Of a DNA stretch of 64,000 nucleotides, positions 34,474 through 43,366 are shown in pieces (within the stretch, counting starts at the first letter, position 1; the number at the start of each line of letters is the position of its first letter). This DNA comes from Acidaminococcus sp. GTDB taxonomy: Bacteria > Bacillota > Negativicutes > Acidaminococcales > Acidaminococcaceae. The position numbers were made by a program, and so were the translations under genes. The notes below the pieces were generated by a model, which worked only from the letters and a program-made list of their open reading frames with translations, searched no databases and was not told the origin of the DNA. The stretch lies in the NCBI GenBank assembly GCA_019416065.1, contig DXYB01000004.1, positions 1 through 64,000 of the forward strand, written 5' to 3'.

Positions 34474-36188
34474 TATTTTACTCCTATAATCCAATATGCG
34501 ACCCAATGGTCGCTTCCGGCATTGTCGCAATAGTAAATCCGGGAACCGTAGGCACTCTTGAGATAGTCGTTCTGAGTCTCCTCACTCGGCGCACTATAAG
34601 ACGTAACTTGCATCGGCTGGTCCCATCTGTGATAGTTATCGTTGGATTCATAAGCCCCTTGCGTGTAACAGTGCCAAATGCATTGCGACTCAGTGTAGCC
34701 AGATGGCAGGGGGACGGTAACACAGCCATTGTTCACATCGTCATCCGCCCACAGAACGCCCTTCATAATGGTTACCGTCTTGACGTTGTAACCGTTTATC
34801 CGAACTACAGAGCCGTCAATGGTCCCGCTTTTAAGAGTTGCCCCGGTAATGTTCCCGCTGGAATCTACAGAAAAGCTCCCAGATGAGTTTTTAATGGTTG
34901 AGCCAACTAGGGTAGTTCCTGTAATGGTGCCCCCCGTCAGTGTTCCCACATTGGCGCTGATAGCGCTTAGGCTATCCACCTTGATTTTTCCAGCCGTCAC
35001 TGCTCCGGCAGCGATATTTTCCGCAAGAACTGCGCTTGCACCTATTTTCCCTGCTGTAACGGCGTTGGCTGCAATCTTTTCCGTAGTGATTGCTCCGGCC
35101 AGAATCTTGTCGGCGTTGACAGCATTACTTGCAATCTTTTCTGCCTTGACTGCTCCATCCTGGATCCAGTCAGAACCAACCACCTTTGTTACGTCAGCAT
35201 TGACCGTTTCGGACCATTCGCCATTCCCGAAGCAGTCATAATAGCGGTATTTGAAGTCGTAATTGCCTTCAAGAATCCCGATTTGAAATACACTGTTCTC
35301 GGTATAGAAAGAATGTTCATCATTTGTACTTGTGTTGGTTGCAAGGATTTCCATTCCTGTGCAGTTAGTCGGTAAGGCTGCCATATGAACGTTGAACCCC
35401 TGAAACAGGTTCTCAATCGTTGGGGCTGTAGGGGCTGTTGGCTGTGCCAGTTCATACTGGTGTGTCTTGGGAGCACCATACGTTCCAAAGATGGACCGGG
35501 CGAATAGGTAGGCGGTGCCGGACCGTTCACTGGGTACAGCATCAGACGTAAGGGCGCTGGTACTGTCCAGCATCCCTTTATACTTCCCTGCATCCGTGTT
35601 TTCCCGGAGTTCATACCCATCAAAATAATCCTGCGTGTTGACTGCCGCCCACTGCCAGTGTGGTGTTCCGCCTTCCCATGTGACGGTAAACTGATCCGGA
35701 GCGTTTGGAAGGTGGCTGGCACCATTCACGGTGATATCCGCCGTTGGAGCTGCATCGAAGTCACAGCTAATGCCAAACTTGTTAATGGCTACCACCTTAA
35801 TGGTGTAGGTGGTTCCCGCCGTCAGTTTCTTTACTGTGTAGGTTACGCCATTGGCGTTCCCTGCATATTGATATTGGCCGGTAGTTCCGGCCTTGTACCA
35901 TACGGAAGCACCGCTATAGCCGGTCACTGTTCCCTTCTCCCAGGTAACGTATACATCGTTTTCCGGGTAACCTAAATCATCGGTCACGTGTTCTTCCAAA
36001 AGGGTAATGTTTGTAGCCTGTCCATAGGCCGTTGACGTGTTTTCAATGGCTTCAGATACACCGCTTGAAACATTCCCGGCGAACTTTAACAGGGCCTTTT
36101 TCAGCTGGGCAACAAACGTGCGCCCGTCCCCGGATACGCTGTTGGGAATCTTTTGAATATCATCACTGGAAAATTTGTTGTCCGCCAT
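34473..36188 (-). CDS. Tail fibre or tail-tip protein with fibronectin-type modules
   Basis: Protein of 571 residues. An N-terminal helix attaches to the tail. Residues about 60-250 are two fibronectin type III-like modules (NDVYVTWEKGTVTGYSGASVWYK; YTVKKLTAGTTYTIKVVAINKFG). Residues about 330-420 are repeats of the form AVKAEKIASNAVNADKIL that build a slender beta or helical stalk. A C-terminal beta domain ends AYWIIGVK. Likely a receptor-reaching fibre; it lies between the adaptors and the second fibre gene. Confidence 0.7.
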   Translation of the reverse strand: MADNKFSSDDIQKIPNSVSGDGRTFVAQLKKALLKFAGNVSSGVSEAIENTSTAYGQATNITLLEEHVTDDLGYPENDVYVTWEKGTVTGYSGASVWYKAGTTGQYQYAGNANGVTYTVKKLTAGTTYTIKVVAINKFGISCDFDAAPTADITVNGASHLPNAPDQFTVTWEGGTPHWQWAAVNTQDYFDGYELRENTDAGKYKGMLDSTSALTSDAVPSERSGTAYLFARSIFGTYGAPKTHQYELAQPTAPTAPTIENLFQGFNVHMAALPTNCTGMEILATNTSTNDEHSFYTENSVFQIGILEGNYDFKYRYYDCFGNGEWSETVNADVTKVVGSDWIQDGAVKAEKIASNAVNADKILAGAITTEKIAANAVTAGKIGASAVLAENIAAGAVTAGKIKVDSLSAISANVGTLTGGTITGTTLVGSTIKNSSGSFSVDSSGNITGATLKSGTIDGSVVRINGYNVKTVTIMKGVLWADDDVNNGCVTVPLPSGYTESQCIWHCYTQGAYESNDNYHRWDQPMQVTSYSAPSEETQNDYLKSAYGSRIYYCDNAGSDHWVAYWIIGVK

Positions 36189-36196
36189 GGTTCACA

Positions 36197-36700
36197 TCAC
36201 CCCTGTGGCTGGTTGGCTGCCGTAACAGGCCCGTTGACGGCTGCTGCTATAGCCTGGTTGATTTCATTCAGCAGGGCCTTGTCCTGGCTAACATCCAATG
36301 CCTCCTGGTTCTGGCAATAGATGGCAGCCAGCTTGATGCAAACCTGATTCAATGCCAGTTGGGAGAAAGGCATATCATCATCCAGTTCCACCCTTTTGGT
36401 ATTGGCGAAATAGCGGATGGTAACGGGAGGATCATCCAGTGTTTTGATGGTATTCCCGGTTATTTTGATGGGGAATTTCCCTGCCGTCCGGACAAATTCT
36501 TTCGGCAGCGCTGTTTCTTCTTCCGTCAGTGTTAAATTATTGAGGAACAGGGGAGAACCTGCCCCCACCAGAAAAGAGGAAACGTATTGAATGGTCTCGT
36601 TCAGATAGCTCAGGATTTCATTGTCATCCAGGCCGACTTCATCCCGGTCGTTGATTTTGTCCCGGATCTGATTGATGGCCACATCCACTAACATGTTCAT
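36197..36700 (-). CDS. Head-tail adaptor, gp4-like
   Basis: Protein of 167 residues, helical start INQIRDKINDRDEVGLDDNEILSYLNETIQYV, a beta hairpin with LPKEFVRTAGKFPIKI, and a helical end. This matches the head-completion adaptors of P22-like phages that sit under the portal. It is paralogous in layout to the next upstream gene. Confidence 0.6.
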   Translation of the reverse strand: MNMLVDVAINQIRDKINDRDEVGLDDNEILSYLNETIQYVSSFLVGAGSPLFLNNLTLTEEETALPKEFVRTAGKFPIKITGNTIKTLDDPPVTIRYFANTKRVELDDDMPFSQLALNQVCIKLAAIYCQNQEALDVSQDKALLNEINQAIAAAVNGPVTAANQPQG

Positions 36701-36726
36701 TGTTTCATTCGTCCTCCTTTCTCATA

Positions 36727-37368
36727 TCAGCACATAAACGGCATTTTGATTTTTACATTGGAGTATCTTCTCTCCGGTACAATACTGCTTACAAGGCGGT
36801 TTACTTCGCCCATGAGAACGTCATTATTGGGATTCTGTTCCAGGATCATGGCTACAATCTTCACAATGCAGTCAAAGAAAATATCCGGGAGGCTAATGGT
36901 GCCCGTTTCAATGTCCTCTATCTCGTTTAACTTGGCACGATATAAGAGGTCAAAGTCGCTCCTTGCATAGATTCTTCCGGCAAATACTCTATAGGTTCCA
37001 AAAGGAAGCTCATCCTCCAGGGTAACGGGAGACAGATGGTATTTATCTTTTGCCCTTGCCACCCGGACTAACAGGATGAAATCGTCCGGCAGCTCTGCAC
37101 CCGTCTTTTCAAAGTCGTAGTGCTCTTTCTCCGGTTCATCTTCCCCTCTGGATTCGTTGTATTCATCAACGGCCTTGTTCATCTCGTCAACACGATATTC
37201 CTTAATCTTTTCCAGGAAATCGCTGTTGCTCAATGCGTAAGACTGGTTCAAATATCGGATACATTCGTTTATGGCATTGAGCATATCGTAGCTGGAATAT
37301 TTCACCTCATCATTGTCGTTTAGCTTGTACCGGACCTGACGGGATATTCTTTTTGCGGTAATACTCAT
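36727..37368 (-). CDS. Second head-tail adaptor, gp4-like
   Basis: Protein of 213 residues with the same plan as the 167-residue neighbour: ISRQVRYKLNDNDEVKYSSYDMLNAINECIRYLNQ, an insert, ELPDDFILLVRVARA, and a helical end (CIVKIVAMILEQNPNNDVLMGEVNRLVSSI). Two adaptors in tandem are usual in podoviruses where one ring extends the other. Confidence 0.6.
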   Translation of the reverse strand: MSITAKRISRQVRYKLNDNDEVKYSSYDMLNAINECIRYLNQSYALSNSDFLEKIKEYRVDEMNKAVDEYNESRGEDEPEKEHYDFEKTGAELPDDFILLVRVARAKDKYHLSPVTLEDELPFGTYRVFAGRIYARSDFDLLYRAKLNEIEDIETGTISLPDIFFDCIVKIVAMILEQNPNNDVLMGEVNRLVSSIVPERRYSNVKIKMPFMC

Positions 37369-37385
37369 ATCTCTACACCCCGCTT

Positions 37386-37706
37386 TTAAAAGAACCGGCG
37401 TTCATGTTCCATACACAGCCGTGGGTTTTCTCTCGTCCACTTTCTAATCTGGGCAACATATTTGGCTTCTTCTCCCACAGACCGGTAAAAGGTGGCAAGA
37501 CGTAAAGTCGGGTCCAGGGTCCACAGTTCCTGAGGAATGGCGAACATGATTTGCTTTTCATCGCTTTTCCCCTGATTGATGGTGTTGCCGACAATCTTTG
37601 AAATCTCTACGGCATCCAGGGCGTCCCGCAGGTCAACCTTATTGGTCAGCGCTACACCGCCTTTTCCATCGTTTAAATCCGTGAGTTTCTGCTCATAAAT
37701 GGCCAT
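37386..37706 (-). CDS. Small structural-module protein
   Basis: Protein of 106 residues, first gene after the capsid terminator. It contains KVDLRDALDAVEISKIVGNTINQ and ends in a charged helix. Not recognised. Position between capsid and adaptor suggests a minor head protein. Confidence 0.55.
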   Translation of the reverse strand: MAIYEQKLTDLNDGKGGVALTNKVDLRDALDAVEISKIVGNTINQGKSDEKQIMFAIPQELWTLDPTLRLATFYRSVGEEAKYVAQIRKWTRENPRLCMEHERRFF

Positions 37707-37754
37707 GTTTGTGAATCACTTCCGTTCTTTTTCATGGTTAGTGCTAAAAAATAA

Positions 37755-37792
37755 AGCGTACACAATACGGACAGTTCCACATTGTGTACGCT
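37755..37792 (-). terminator. Terminator after the capsid gene
   Basis: AGCGTACACAAT and ATTGTGTACGCT pair with a 14-nt loop; TTATTTTTTAG follows on the minus strand. It would make the capsid message abundant relative to downstream genes. Confidence 0.8.
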
Positions 37793-37854
37793 GCTTTTGT
37801 TTGAACCATGCACCAGCTTTCTTAGCCGGTGCACAGTCAATCATTGGAATAAGG

Positions 37855-39033
37855 TCAAATCTTGATATTGGTGATGGAACCGTGTGCCTGGGGCTGAGTG
37901 CATTTCAGGCCAATAGAGCCTTCAATCACAAATTCAGAATAGTTACCTTTCTTGGCAAGGCCGGTGACTTCATGGGTACGGTCGAACCATTTCAGGGTCA
38001 TATACTGAGTGTCGATAGCATCAATTCTGTCGTTCGGATAGAACAGGTGAGGATGGGCGGTAACGATACCGAAATCGCTTTCGTAGGTATCTGCTACCAG
38101 GTTCAGTTTCTTTTCTGCGCCTTTGCGGATATTGGTGGAGTTGGCCAGCAGCTGTTTGCTGAACCGTCTCTTGTTGATGGGGTTCATCCACAGGTCGCCA
38201 GGATGGGCACCGCGCAGCTGAGCTTTGTACAGCATGGAATCAATGTCATCCAGGGTGGATTCTGCTTTACCGCCCAGGTCTACCACGTTGTTCCGTTCTA
38301 CCTTCACATTGGTGCCTGCATCGGTAGGTTTCACCTGTTTGGAGGCAACGGCATCAATAGCGCCTTTCATGGTGCTGTAGATGTTGAAGGTGGTGGAGGA
38401 CTTTACGTTCACATAGTAAGGAACGTCAGCTTTCAAGCCAGCGGGCAGGGTGTCAGCCACAAAGAAGATGAAGTCGCCGGTGGACAGTTCATGATTTGCG
38501 GTGGTGGTGCACAGGCCGCTGGTAGCAACGGTCACATCCAGTGCAGAGGAGTTCAGGAAATAAGGAATACCGCCAGTTTCAGCCGGTACGGAGGCCGTGC
38601 CCTTTACTCTGGCTTCGTTGGTTACCAGGGCATATTCAATGTCTTTGGCATGGGCCAGGAAAGCGTTCTGCTTCTGACGGACAAATTCATCCTGTTCAGT
38701 GTAGATTTTTTCGGTTTTCCGCTGCATGTCGGATACCCAGCCGGTATTCTGGAAAATCTGGACGTTGTTAGACAGGCTTCTCAGGCTGCCGACTTTTTCC
38801 GTCTTGTAATCTTCCTTTTCCAGATGGGCGTTCTTGATGGGCGGGCGCAGGGCCTCAGTGATCCAACTAAATTCAGGTTCCTTTGCGTTTGCGTCTGCCG
38901 TCAGGCTGGACAGGAAAGGAGTGGTAGTCGGGTCAATGTTGGTGATAATCGGAGAAAAATCTTCCGCATTACCAAATGCTTCAAAGGTTAAGGACTGGGA
39001 TTCGCTAGGGCCGGGATCTCTAATTACTGCCAT
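37855..39033 (-). CDS. Major capsid protein, SU10/DUF5309 type (HK97 fold)
   Basis: Protein of 392 residues from the ATG at 39033, with GAGGTGA 5 nt before it. The start FGNAEDFSPIITNIDPTTTPFLSSL, then EEALRPP-like and NNVQIFQNTGWVSDMQ segments, and the end NYSEFVIEGSIGLKCTQPQAHGSI are characteristic of the SU10-type major capsid family, used by podoviruses. A central insertion (about 165-260) is beta-rich and may be a surface domain. Flanked by terminators on both sides, as expected for the most expressed virion gene. Confidence 0.85.
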   Translation of the reverse strand: MAVIRDPGPSESQSLTFEAFGNAEDFSPIITNIDPTTTPFLSSLTADANAKEPEFSWITEALRPPIKNAHLEKEDYKTEKVGSLRSLSNNVQIFQNTGWVSDMQRKTEKIYTEQDEFVRQKQNAFLAHAKDIEYALVTNEARVKGTASVPAETGGIPYFLNSSALDVTVATSGLCTTTANHELSTGDFIFFVADTLPAGLKADVPYYVNVKSSTTFNIYSTMKGAIDAVASKQVKPTDAGTNVKVERNNVVDLGGKAESTLDDIDSMLYKAQLRGAHPGDLWMNPINKRRFSKQLLANSTNIRKGAEKKLNLVADTYESDFGIVTAHPHLFYPNDRIDAIDTQYMTLKWFDRTHEVTGLAKKGNYSEFVIEGSIGLKCTQPQAHGSITNIKI

Positions 39034-39066
39034 TGTAGTCACCTCGTAATAAAATTTTTGTTATGA

Positions 39067-39088
39067 AAAAACCGTCCCGGAGGACGGC
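39067..39088 (-). terminator. Terminator or attenuator between scaffold and capsid genes
   Basis: GCCGTCC and GGACGG pair with a short loop, followed on the minus strand by six T, about 35 nt before the capsid ATG. A capsid-specific promoter must lie nearby or the terminator is partial. Confidence 0.65.
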
Positions 39089-39130
39089 TGTTTCACCATT
39101 GGAATATGGATTTTCGGTTTAATTGAACTG

Positions 39131-40417
39131 TTATCTGCCACTGAAATACTTTTGGAACCATGCCTGCTTCTGCTGGTAGTTCATGTTTCTCAGGGCTCTT
39201 GCATCGGGCCGTTCCCGTGCGCTGCTGTTGCCAGCTCCGGGAGTTTCTACGGCGGGCGGACGGGAAACATGAGTCGGGACAGTTCCCACATTGGAAGCCT
39301 GGGCATAAAACGCTTTCCGGGTATCTTCGTAATACTTCTGGAGAATTTCTGCACCTCTTCGACTAATCTGTCCATTTTGCGCTCCGTTGATAACCTGGGC
39401 AATCTCTTGCGCTTGTTCATAGGGCATTTGCTTGTAGCGGGTGGCCAGCATCTTATCAATAGCCTGGAAATTAGGCTCCGTCTGCTGTGCGTTTGCTACA
39501 AAGGACTTCACATCGTTAAAGATAGCTTCTCTTTCGTTTTCTTTGTTCTGGGCCGCGCGCTGCTGTTCCATGATCCGTTCGCGGGTCTGGTTCAGGATCA
39601 TCCCCTGGGCGTTCTGGAGGGCTGCTTCATACATCTGGGCCTTATTGATAAGGTCTTTATCATCGGTGTATTCTGCTGCATCCAGTTCTTCCTCCGTGAT
39701 TCCGATTTGCTCCATGGCCTGTTTCTTGGCCATTTGGTTCACACGGTCATAGAATTTCCTGTTGGCTTCGACAGCCGTCTGTTTAGCCACTTCCGCGGTA
39801 TCTTCGGTAGGAACCTGGGCGTTTAAGGCTTCTTCAAACCGCTTTTGCTTGTACGCCTTATACTGCGGTTTGTAAAGTTCCGGGATCCGGGATTCGTCCA
39901 CCCTGCCCTGCTGGAGGGCATTAAGCAGTTCATTTTCCGTGTATTCCGGTTCCTTGGTAGTCTTTTCCAGGAATCCTTCTGTCAGCCCGGTATCCGTCTG
40001 GATGGCACCTTCCGGCTGCCGCTGGATGTTGTTGGGAATGGCGTTTGGATTAGCCGCTCCGGGGATGTAGGCAGGCTGGTTCGGCTGCTGTGCGCCCTGG
40101 GCTGCTGCCTGCGGTTTCATATCAACAATGGTTCTTTTCCCGGTAGCCGGGTCAATTACCAGCTTGACGCCACCTGCGACAATTTCCCGTGGTGCATTAT
40201 TGCTGTTGCTGCCTCCGGTTTCCGGCGTGCTCTGGGTAGGAGCTGCCACTGCTTCCGTAGAGGGAGAGGGGGCAGCCGGTGCCGGTGCCTGGGCCTGCTG
40301 CGTGCTGGCTCCAGAATTGGCTCCAACATTGGTTTCTACTGCCGGTTGGGGGGTGGGCGCTGTAACTGCGCTCTCCGCTGCTGCCGGTGCCGGGCCGGTA
40401 ATAGTCGTTCCATCCAT
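39131..40417 (-). CDS. Capsid scaffolding protein
   Basis: Protein of 428 residues. An Ala/Pro/Gln-rich disordered start (1-130) leads to a charged helical, coiled-coil middle (about 150-360) and a short basic C-terminus (RALRNMNYQQKQAWFQKYFSGR), which in scaffolds binds the capsid. Position between portal and capsid supports the assignment. GGAGG precedes the ATG. Confidence 0.75.
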   Translation of the reverse strand: MDGTTITGPAPAAAESAVTAPTPQPAVETNVGANSGASTQQAQAPAPAAPSPSTEAVAAPTQSTPETGGSNSNNAPREIVAGGVKLVIDPATGKRTIVDMKPQAAAQGAQQPNQPAYIPGAANPNAIPNNIQRQPEGAIQTDTGLTEGFLEKTTKEPEYTENELLNALQQGRVDESRIPELYKPQYKAYKQKRFEEALNAQVPTEDTAEVAKQTAVEANRKFYDRVNQMAKKQAMEQIGITEEELDAAEYTDDKDLINKAQMYEAALQNAQGMILNQTRERIMEQQRAAQNKENEREAIFNDVKSFVANAQQTEPNFQAIDKMLATRYKQMPYEQAQEIAQVINGAQNGQISRRGAEILQKYYEDTRKAFYAQASNVGTVPTHVSRPPAVETPGAGNSSARERPDARALRNMNYQQKQAWFQKYFSGR

Positions 40418-40420
40418 TCG

Positions 40421-40780
40421 TTATCTACCTCCATTTTCTTTCTGTGCTTCAATCGCCTGGATCGCTTTATCCAGTTTGAATTGGTACAGCTTGCCTTTTT
40501 CAACGAGCTTATCCATATAGGCTTCCAGGTCCATAAGGATCCTGTATTTGGCTCTTGTCTCCATTAGGTCCTTGCTCGTATCTGCAAGGTCCTCCAATAC
40601 TTCCTGCCGGGAGCGGACAAAGAAGGGCCGGAGAAGGTCTTTAATCTCTTTGGCCTTCTCAGCTTCCTTGATTCTGTCGTTGTACTCCTTGGCCAGTAGC
40701 CGCGGGTTGTTTCGTCTCGTCAAGACCTCCTCCCGCGTCAAAGGGGTTTTTCTTTCCCCATCTGCTGATATATCTAGCAT
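40421..40780 (-). CDS. Helical protein overlapping the portal gene end
   Basis: Protein of 119 residues, almost all charged helix (EYNDRIKEAEKAKEIKDLLRP; LMDLEAYMDKLVEKGKLYQFK). It starts inside the portal gene and overlaps it by 122 nt in another frame, with GGAGGAG about 9-10 nt before its ATG. It ends 4 nt before the scaffold ATG. Perhaps a second scaffold or portal-binding factor; not recognised. Confidence 0.6.
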   Translation of the reverse strand: MLDISADGERKTPLTREEVLTRRNNPRLLAKEYNDRIKEAEKAKEIKDLLRPFFVRSRQEVLEDLADTSKDLMETRAKYRILMDLEAYMDKLVEKGKLYQFKLDKAIQAIEAQKENGGR

Positions 40781-43025
40781 CGTCCAGTCTCTCCTCCTGC
40801 ATCACGTCACTGCTGTTCACGTCAATGTTCAGATACTTCTTCAGGGCCTGGATCTTGGCTTCCGGAGGAATGTCCTCATAGCTTACGCTCAGTTTTGGTG
40901 TGGATGCCTTGGCCAGTTCAAACTGTTCCTTAGCCTGTTCAACCGCAAGGGCCTGCTGTTGTGCCTGCGCCTGGGCCTGTTGAGCTTCTGCCTTCCGCTG
41001 CTGTGCTTCGGGACTGTCAGGATCAAGCAGGTAAGCATTGATATTTCGGATACCCATACTTTCCAGGAGTTTCTTGGCCGCCTCATACCAGCTATTTTCC
41101 GTAACGACTCCCATCTGCTGAAGCTGCGGGAAAAGCTGGTTAATCATGACCATCAGATACTGAATCTGTGCTTCCCTTGTCCCGGCTCCCTGGCCCACAT
41201 TGATAATCAGGTCATAGTCGATGTTCAAATCGTCTTTGGTGATGGAAATGTTCTGATCCGTCAGCCGGAATATCTGCTCATCGTCCATATACTTCTGATT
41301 GAGAAGGATAATGTACTTGAACATGGGAACCACGAAGGATTCCGCAAACACCCTGGCAATATGCCTCATGCGCTTATCGGCAGCACCCATGATGGACGTA
41401 ATGCCGGTAGCCGTTTTGTTTAAGCTATTGGAATCCAGCCCTTGATTGTACCGCGTGCTGCCGCTCTGGGACTCAATCTCGTTCTGTGCGTATTCAATGA
41501 CCTGCATGGAAAGAGGACTGATGGAAAGCTGCTGCCCTGGCATGATTGCATCCGCGGGACTGCCATTGGTGGGGATGATTTCATCGTTGTCAATGAGTGC
41601 ATCCATATCCACCTTGCTCATATCCACAAAGGTACGCGGGCTGTTGTTCTTTGCAACGTTCGTAATGATCTGCCGGAAAATAGCTGTCTTTAGATTCTGA
41701 TGTTGTTCCAAAAGGTCAGAAAAGCCTTCATCCTCATTGAATACGGTGTTGGGGCTGGGCTCTGCTTCTGCGATAAAGAAGGGAGCAAATTCCATTTCGT
41801 TGGTGGAAATCCGGATAGGAGTGTCACCAATGGCGTGGACAATCAGGTGCTCATAAATTCCATCCCCGTTAAAATCAACGGACAGATAGCCTTCATACAG
41901 CTCAAACAGCTTGGAGGCATTGTCTCCATCATTGATGCGTCCCCCGGTGCTGCTGAGCTCCTTGTTTTTCAGGAGGTCATAAGTGGTGTACTTGGCATCT
42001 CCATCGGCCTTTTCCAGGGCCTCATCAATGTTTTCGTACACGCCCTCCCGCTCTTTCCGCTTGAGATAGTCGCCCGTCACCAGTTTCCGCTGTGCCTTGA
42101 ATTTGGCATCCTGGAGATTGGAAGAGTCGGGTGTGAACCGCAATTCGGACGGGCTCATGTACTGAACCACGGGGTAATTGCTCTTAACGATGATTTTGTC
42201 GAACGTCACAATGGACAGGTCCGGAGCATCCTTGACCGGCTTAATAGACTGAATCTCCACGTGCCCGGCTTCGGCTTCCTCATTGAGCACCGCCATGATT
42301 TGATAGTCGTCTGCACCAATGAGAATCTGATAGGTCTCTCTATCTTCTTCCCGCTTCCAGTACACCTTGGCCACACCATAGTTGATGGACAGGGCCTTCT
42401 CCATAATGTCAGCGATGAAAAGCGGATAGCTGTTTTTCCGCTGGAGCTCATAGGTCAGGAGCTGTTGAATTTTCTCTGCTGCCGGATCATCATTAGCATT
42501 GACGCCCTTTACATCTACAGGACTTTCGCCACCAATGAAAGGTTCGCACAGACTAGGCAGCATCCATTTGACAGCCGTCTGAATATCCCGGCTACAGAAA
42601 TTGGAGGTCTCAGACAGGTGCGGGAAAAGCCGCCTGTAATAATCTTCCTTGGCCTGATACGCCTGCTCCCGTTCAATGATTTTCGGTTCAATGGTGGAAG
42701 TATAGTAGGCATTGGCATCATTCCGACAACGGATGAACGCCTGCATGATCTTTTCAATCTCGGCCTTTTTCAGGGTCTTTAGACTGACTTCCTTCTTTTG
42801 GTCCTCTGTGCTGGTGGCGAACATCAGCAGCACGTCAAGGGGGCTTGCCTGCTGCTGCCCCGGCATCATTTGTCCAGGTATCATTTGTGGCTGCTGCTGA
42901 GGGGTTGTACCTGGGATAGGTTGCTGCCCTCCCGAAGGCATTGGCTGCCCCTGCTGCATCGGCGGTCCTTGCTGCTGTTGCATGGCTGCCTGGGCCATAT
43001 TGAGCTGGTCAATAGGGTTTGGCAT
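40659..43025 (-). CDS. Portal protein, P22-type
   Basis: Protein of 788 residues. A Gln/Pro/Met-rich tail of about 60 residues precedes the portal core: RRLFPHLSETSNFCSRDIQTAVKWMLPSL, QQLLTYELQRKNSYPLFIADIMEKALSINYGVAKVYWKRE, GTRYNQG-like SGSTRYNQGLDSNSLNKTATGI. It ends in a Gln/Ala coiled coil, as in the barrel of P22 gp1. It forms the twelve-fold DNA channel at one capsid vertex. Confidence 0.85.
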   Translation of the reverse strand: MPNPIDQLNMAQAAMQQQQGPPMQQGQPMPSGGQQPIPGTTPQQQPQMIPGQMMPGQQQASPLDVLLMFATSTEDQKKEVSLKTLKKAEIEKIMQAFIRCRNDANAYYTSTIEPKIIEREQAYQAKEDYYRRLFPHLSETSNFCSRDIQTAVKWMLPSLCEPFIGGESPVDVKGVNANDDPAAEKIQQLLTYELQRKNSYPLFIADIMEKALSINYGVAKVYWKREEDRETYQILIGADDYQIMAVLNEEAEAGHVEIQSIKPVKDAPDLSIVTFDKIIVKSNYPVVQYMSPSELRFTPDSSNLQDAKFKAQRKLVTGDYLKRKEREGVYENIDEALEKADGDAKYTTYDLLKNKELSSTGGRINDGDNASKLFELYEGYLSVDFNGDGIYEHLIVHAIGDTPIRISTNEMEFAPFFIAEAEPSPNTVFNEDEGFSDLLEQHQNLKTAIFRQIITNVAKNNSPRTFVDMSKVDMDALIDNDEIIPTNGSPADAIMPGQQLSISPLSMQVIEYAQNEIESQSGSTRYNQGLDSNSLNKTATGITSIMGAADKRMRHIARVFAESFVVPMFKYIILLNQKYMDDEQIFRLTDQNISITKDDLNIDYDLIINVGQGAGTREAQIQYLMVMINQLFPQLQQMGVVTENSWYEAAKKLLESMGIRNINAYLLDPDSPEAQQRKAEAQQAQAQAQQQALAVEQAKEQFELAKASTPKLSVSYEDIPPEAKIQALKKYLNIDVNSSDVMQEERLDDARYISRWGKKNPFDAGGGLDETKQPAATGQGVQRQNQGS

Positions 43026-43040
43026 TTGTCAACCGCCTCC

Positions 43041-43349
43041 TTATACCGTCAGCTCACTAATGGTAACGGTGGTACTTGCTGCCGCCACCAGGTACACCGC
43101 TTTTTCGTCTGCATAGCCGCACAGAGGGAAAACAGCAGTGTCACCGGCCTTGATGGGAATCCCGGTGGAAGTGGTAACATCGTCACCACCCCAGTAAACG
43201 TCAGCACTGCCGGAGTTATAGACTACCAGCACCGCACGCCCCTGCTGCTGATGGGAAATAAATTCGGGGCTGGCCGCTGCGGTTGCCTTCGCGCCTACCG
43301 TCAGCTTGCTGTTTTTCGCACGGGAAAACGCGTATGGAATTTCTGTCAT
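43041..43349 (-). CDS. Small beta-rich virion protein beside portal
   Basis: Protein of 102 residues, beta strands with VLVVYNSGSADVYWGGDD and IPIKAGDTAVFPLCGYADEKAVYLVA, a layout often seen for capsid decoration or fibre-base proteins encoded between terminase and portal. GGAG precedes the ATG. Confidence 0.55.
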   Translation of the reverse strand: MTEIPYAFSRAKNSKLTVGAKATAAASPEFISHQQQGRAVLVVYNSGSADVYWGGDDVTTSTGIPIKAGDTAVFPLCGYADEKAVYLVAAASTTVTISELTV

Positions 43350-43366
43350 GTTTGGATCACTCTCCT

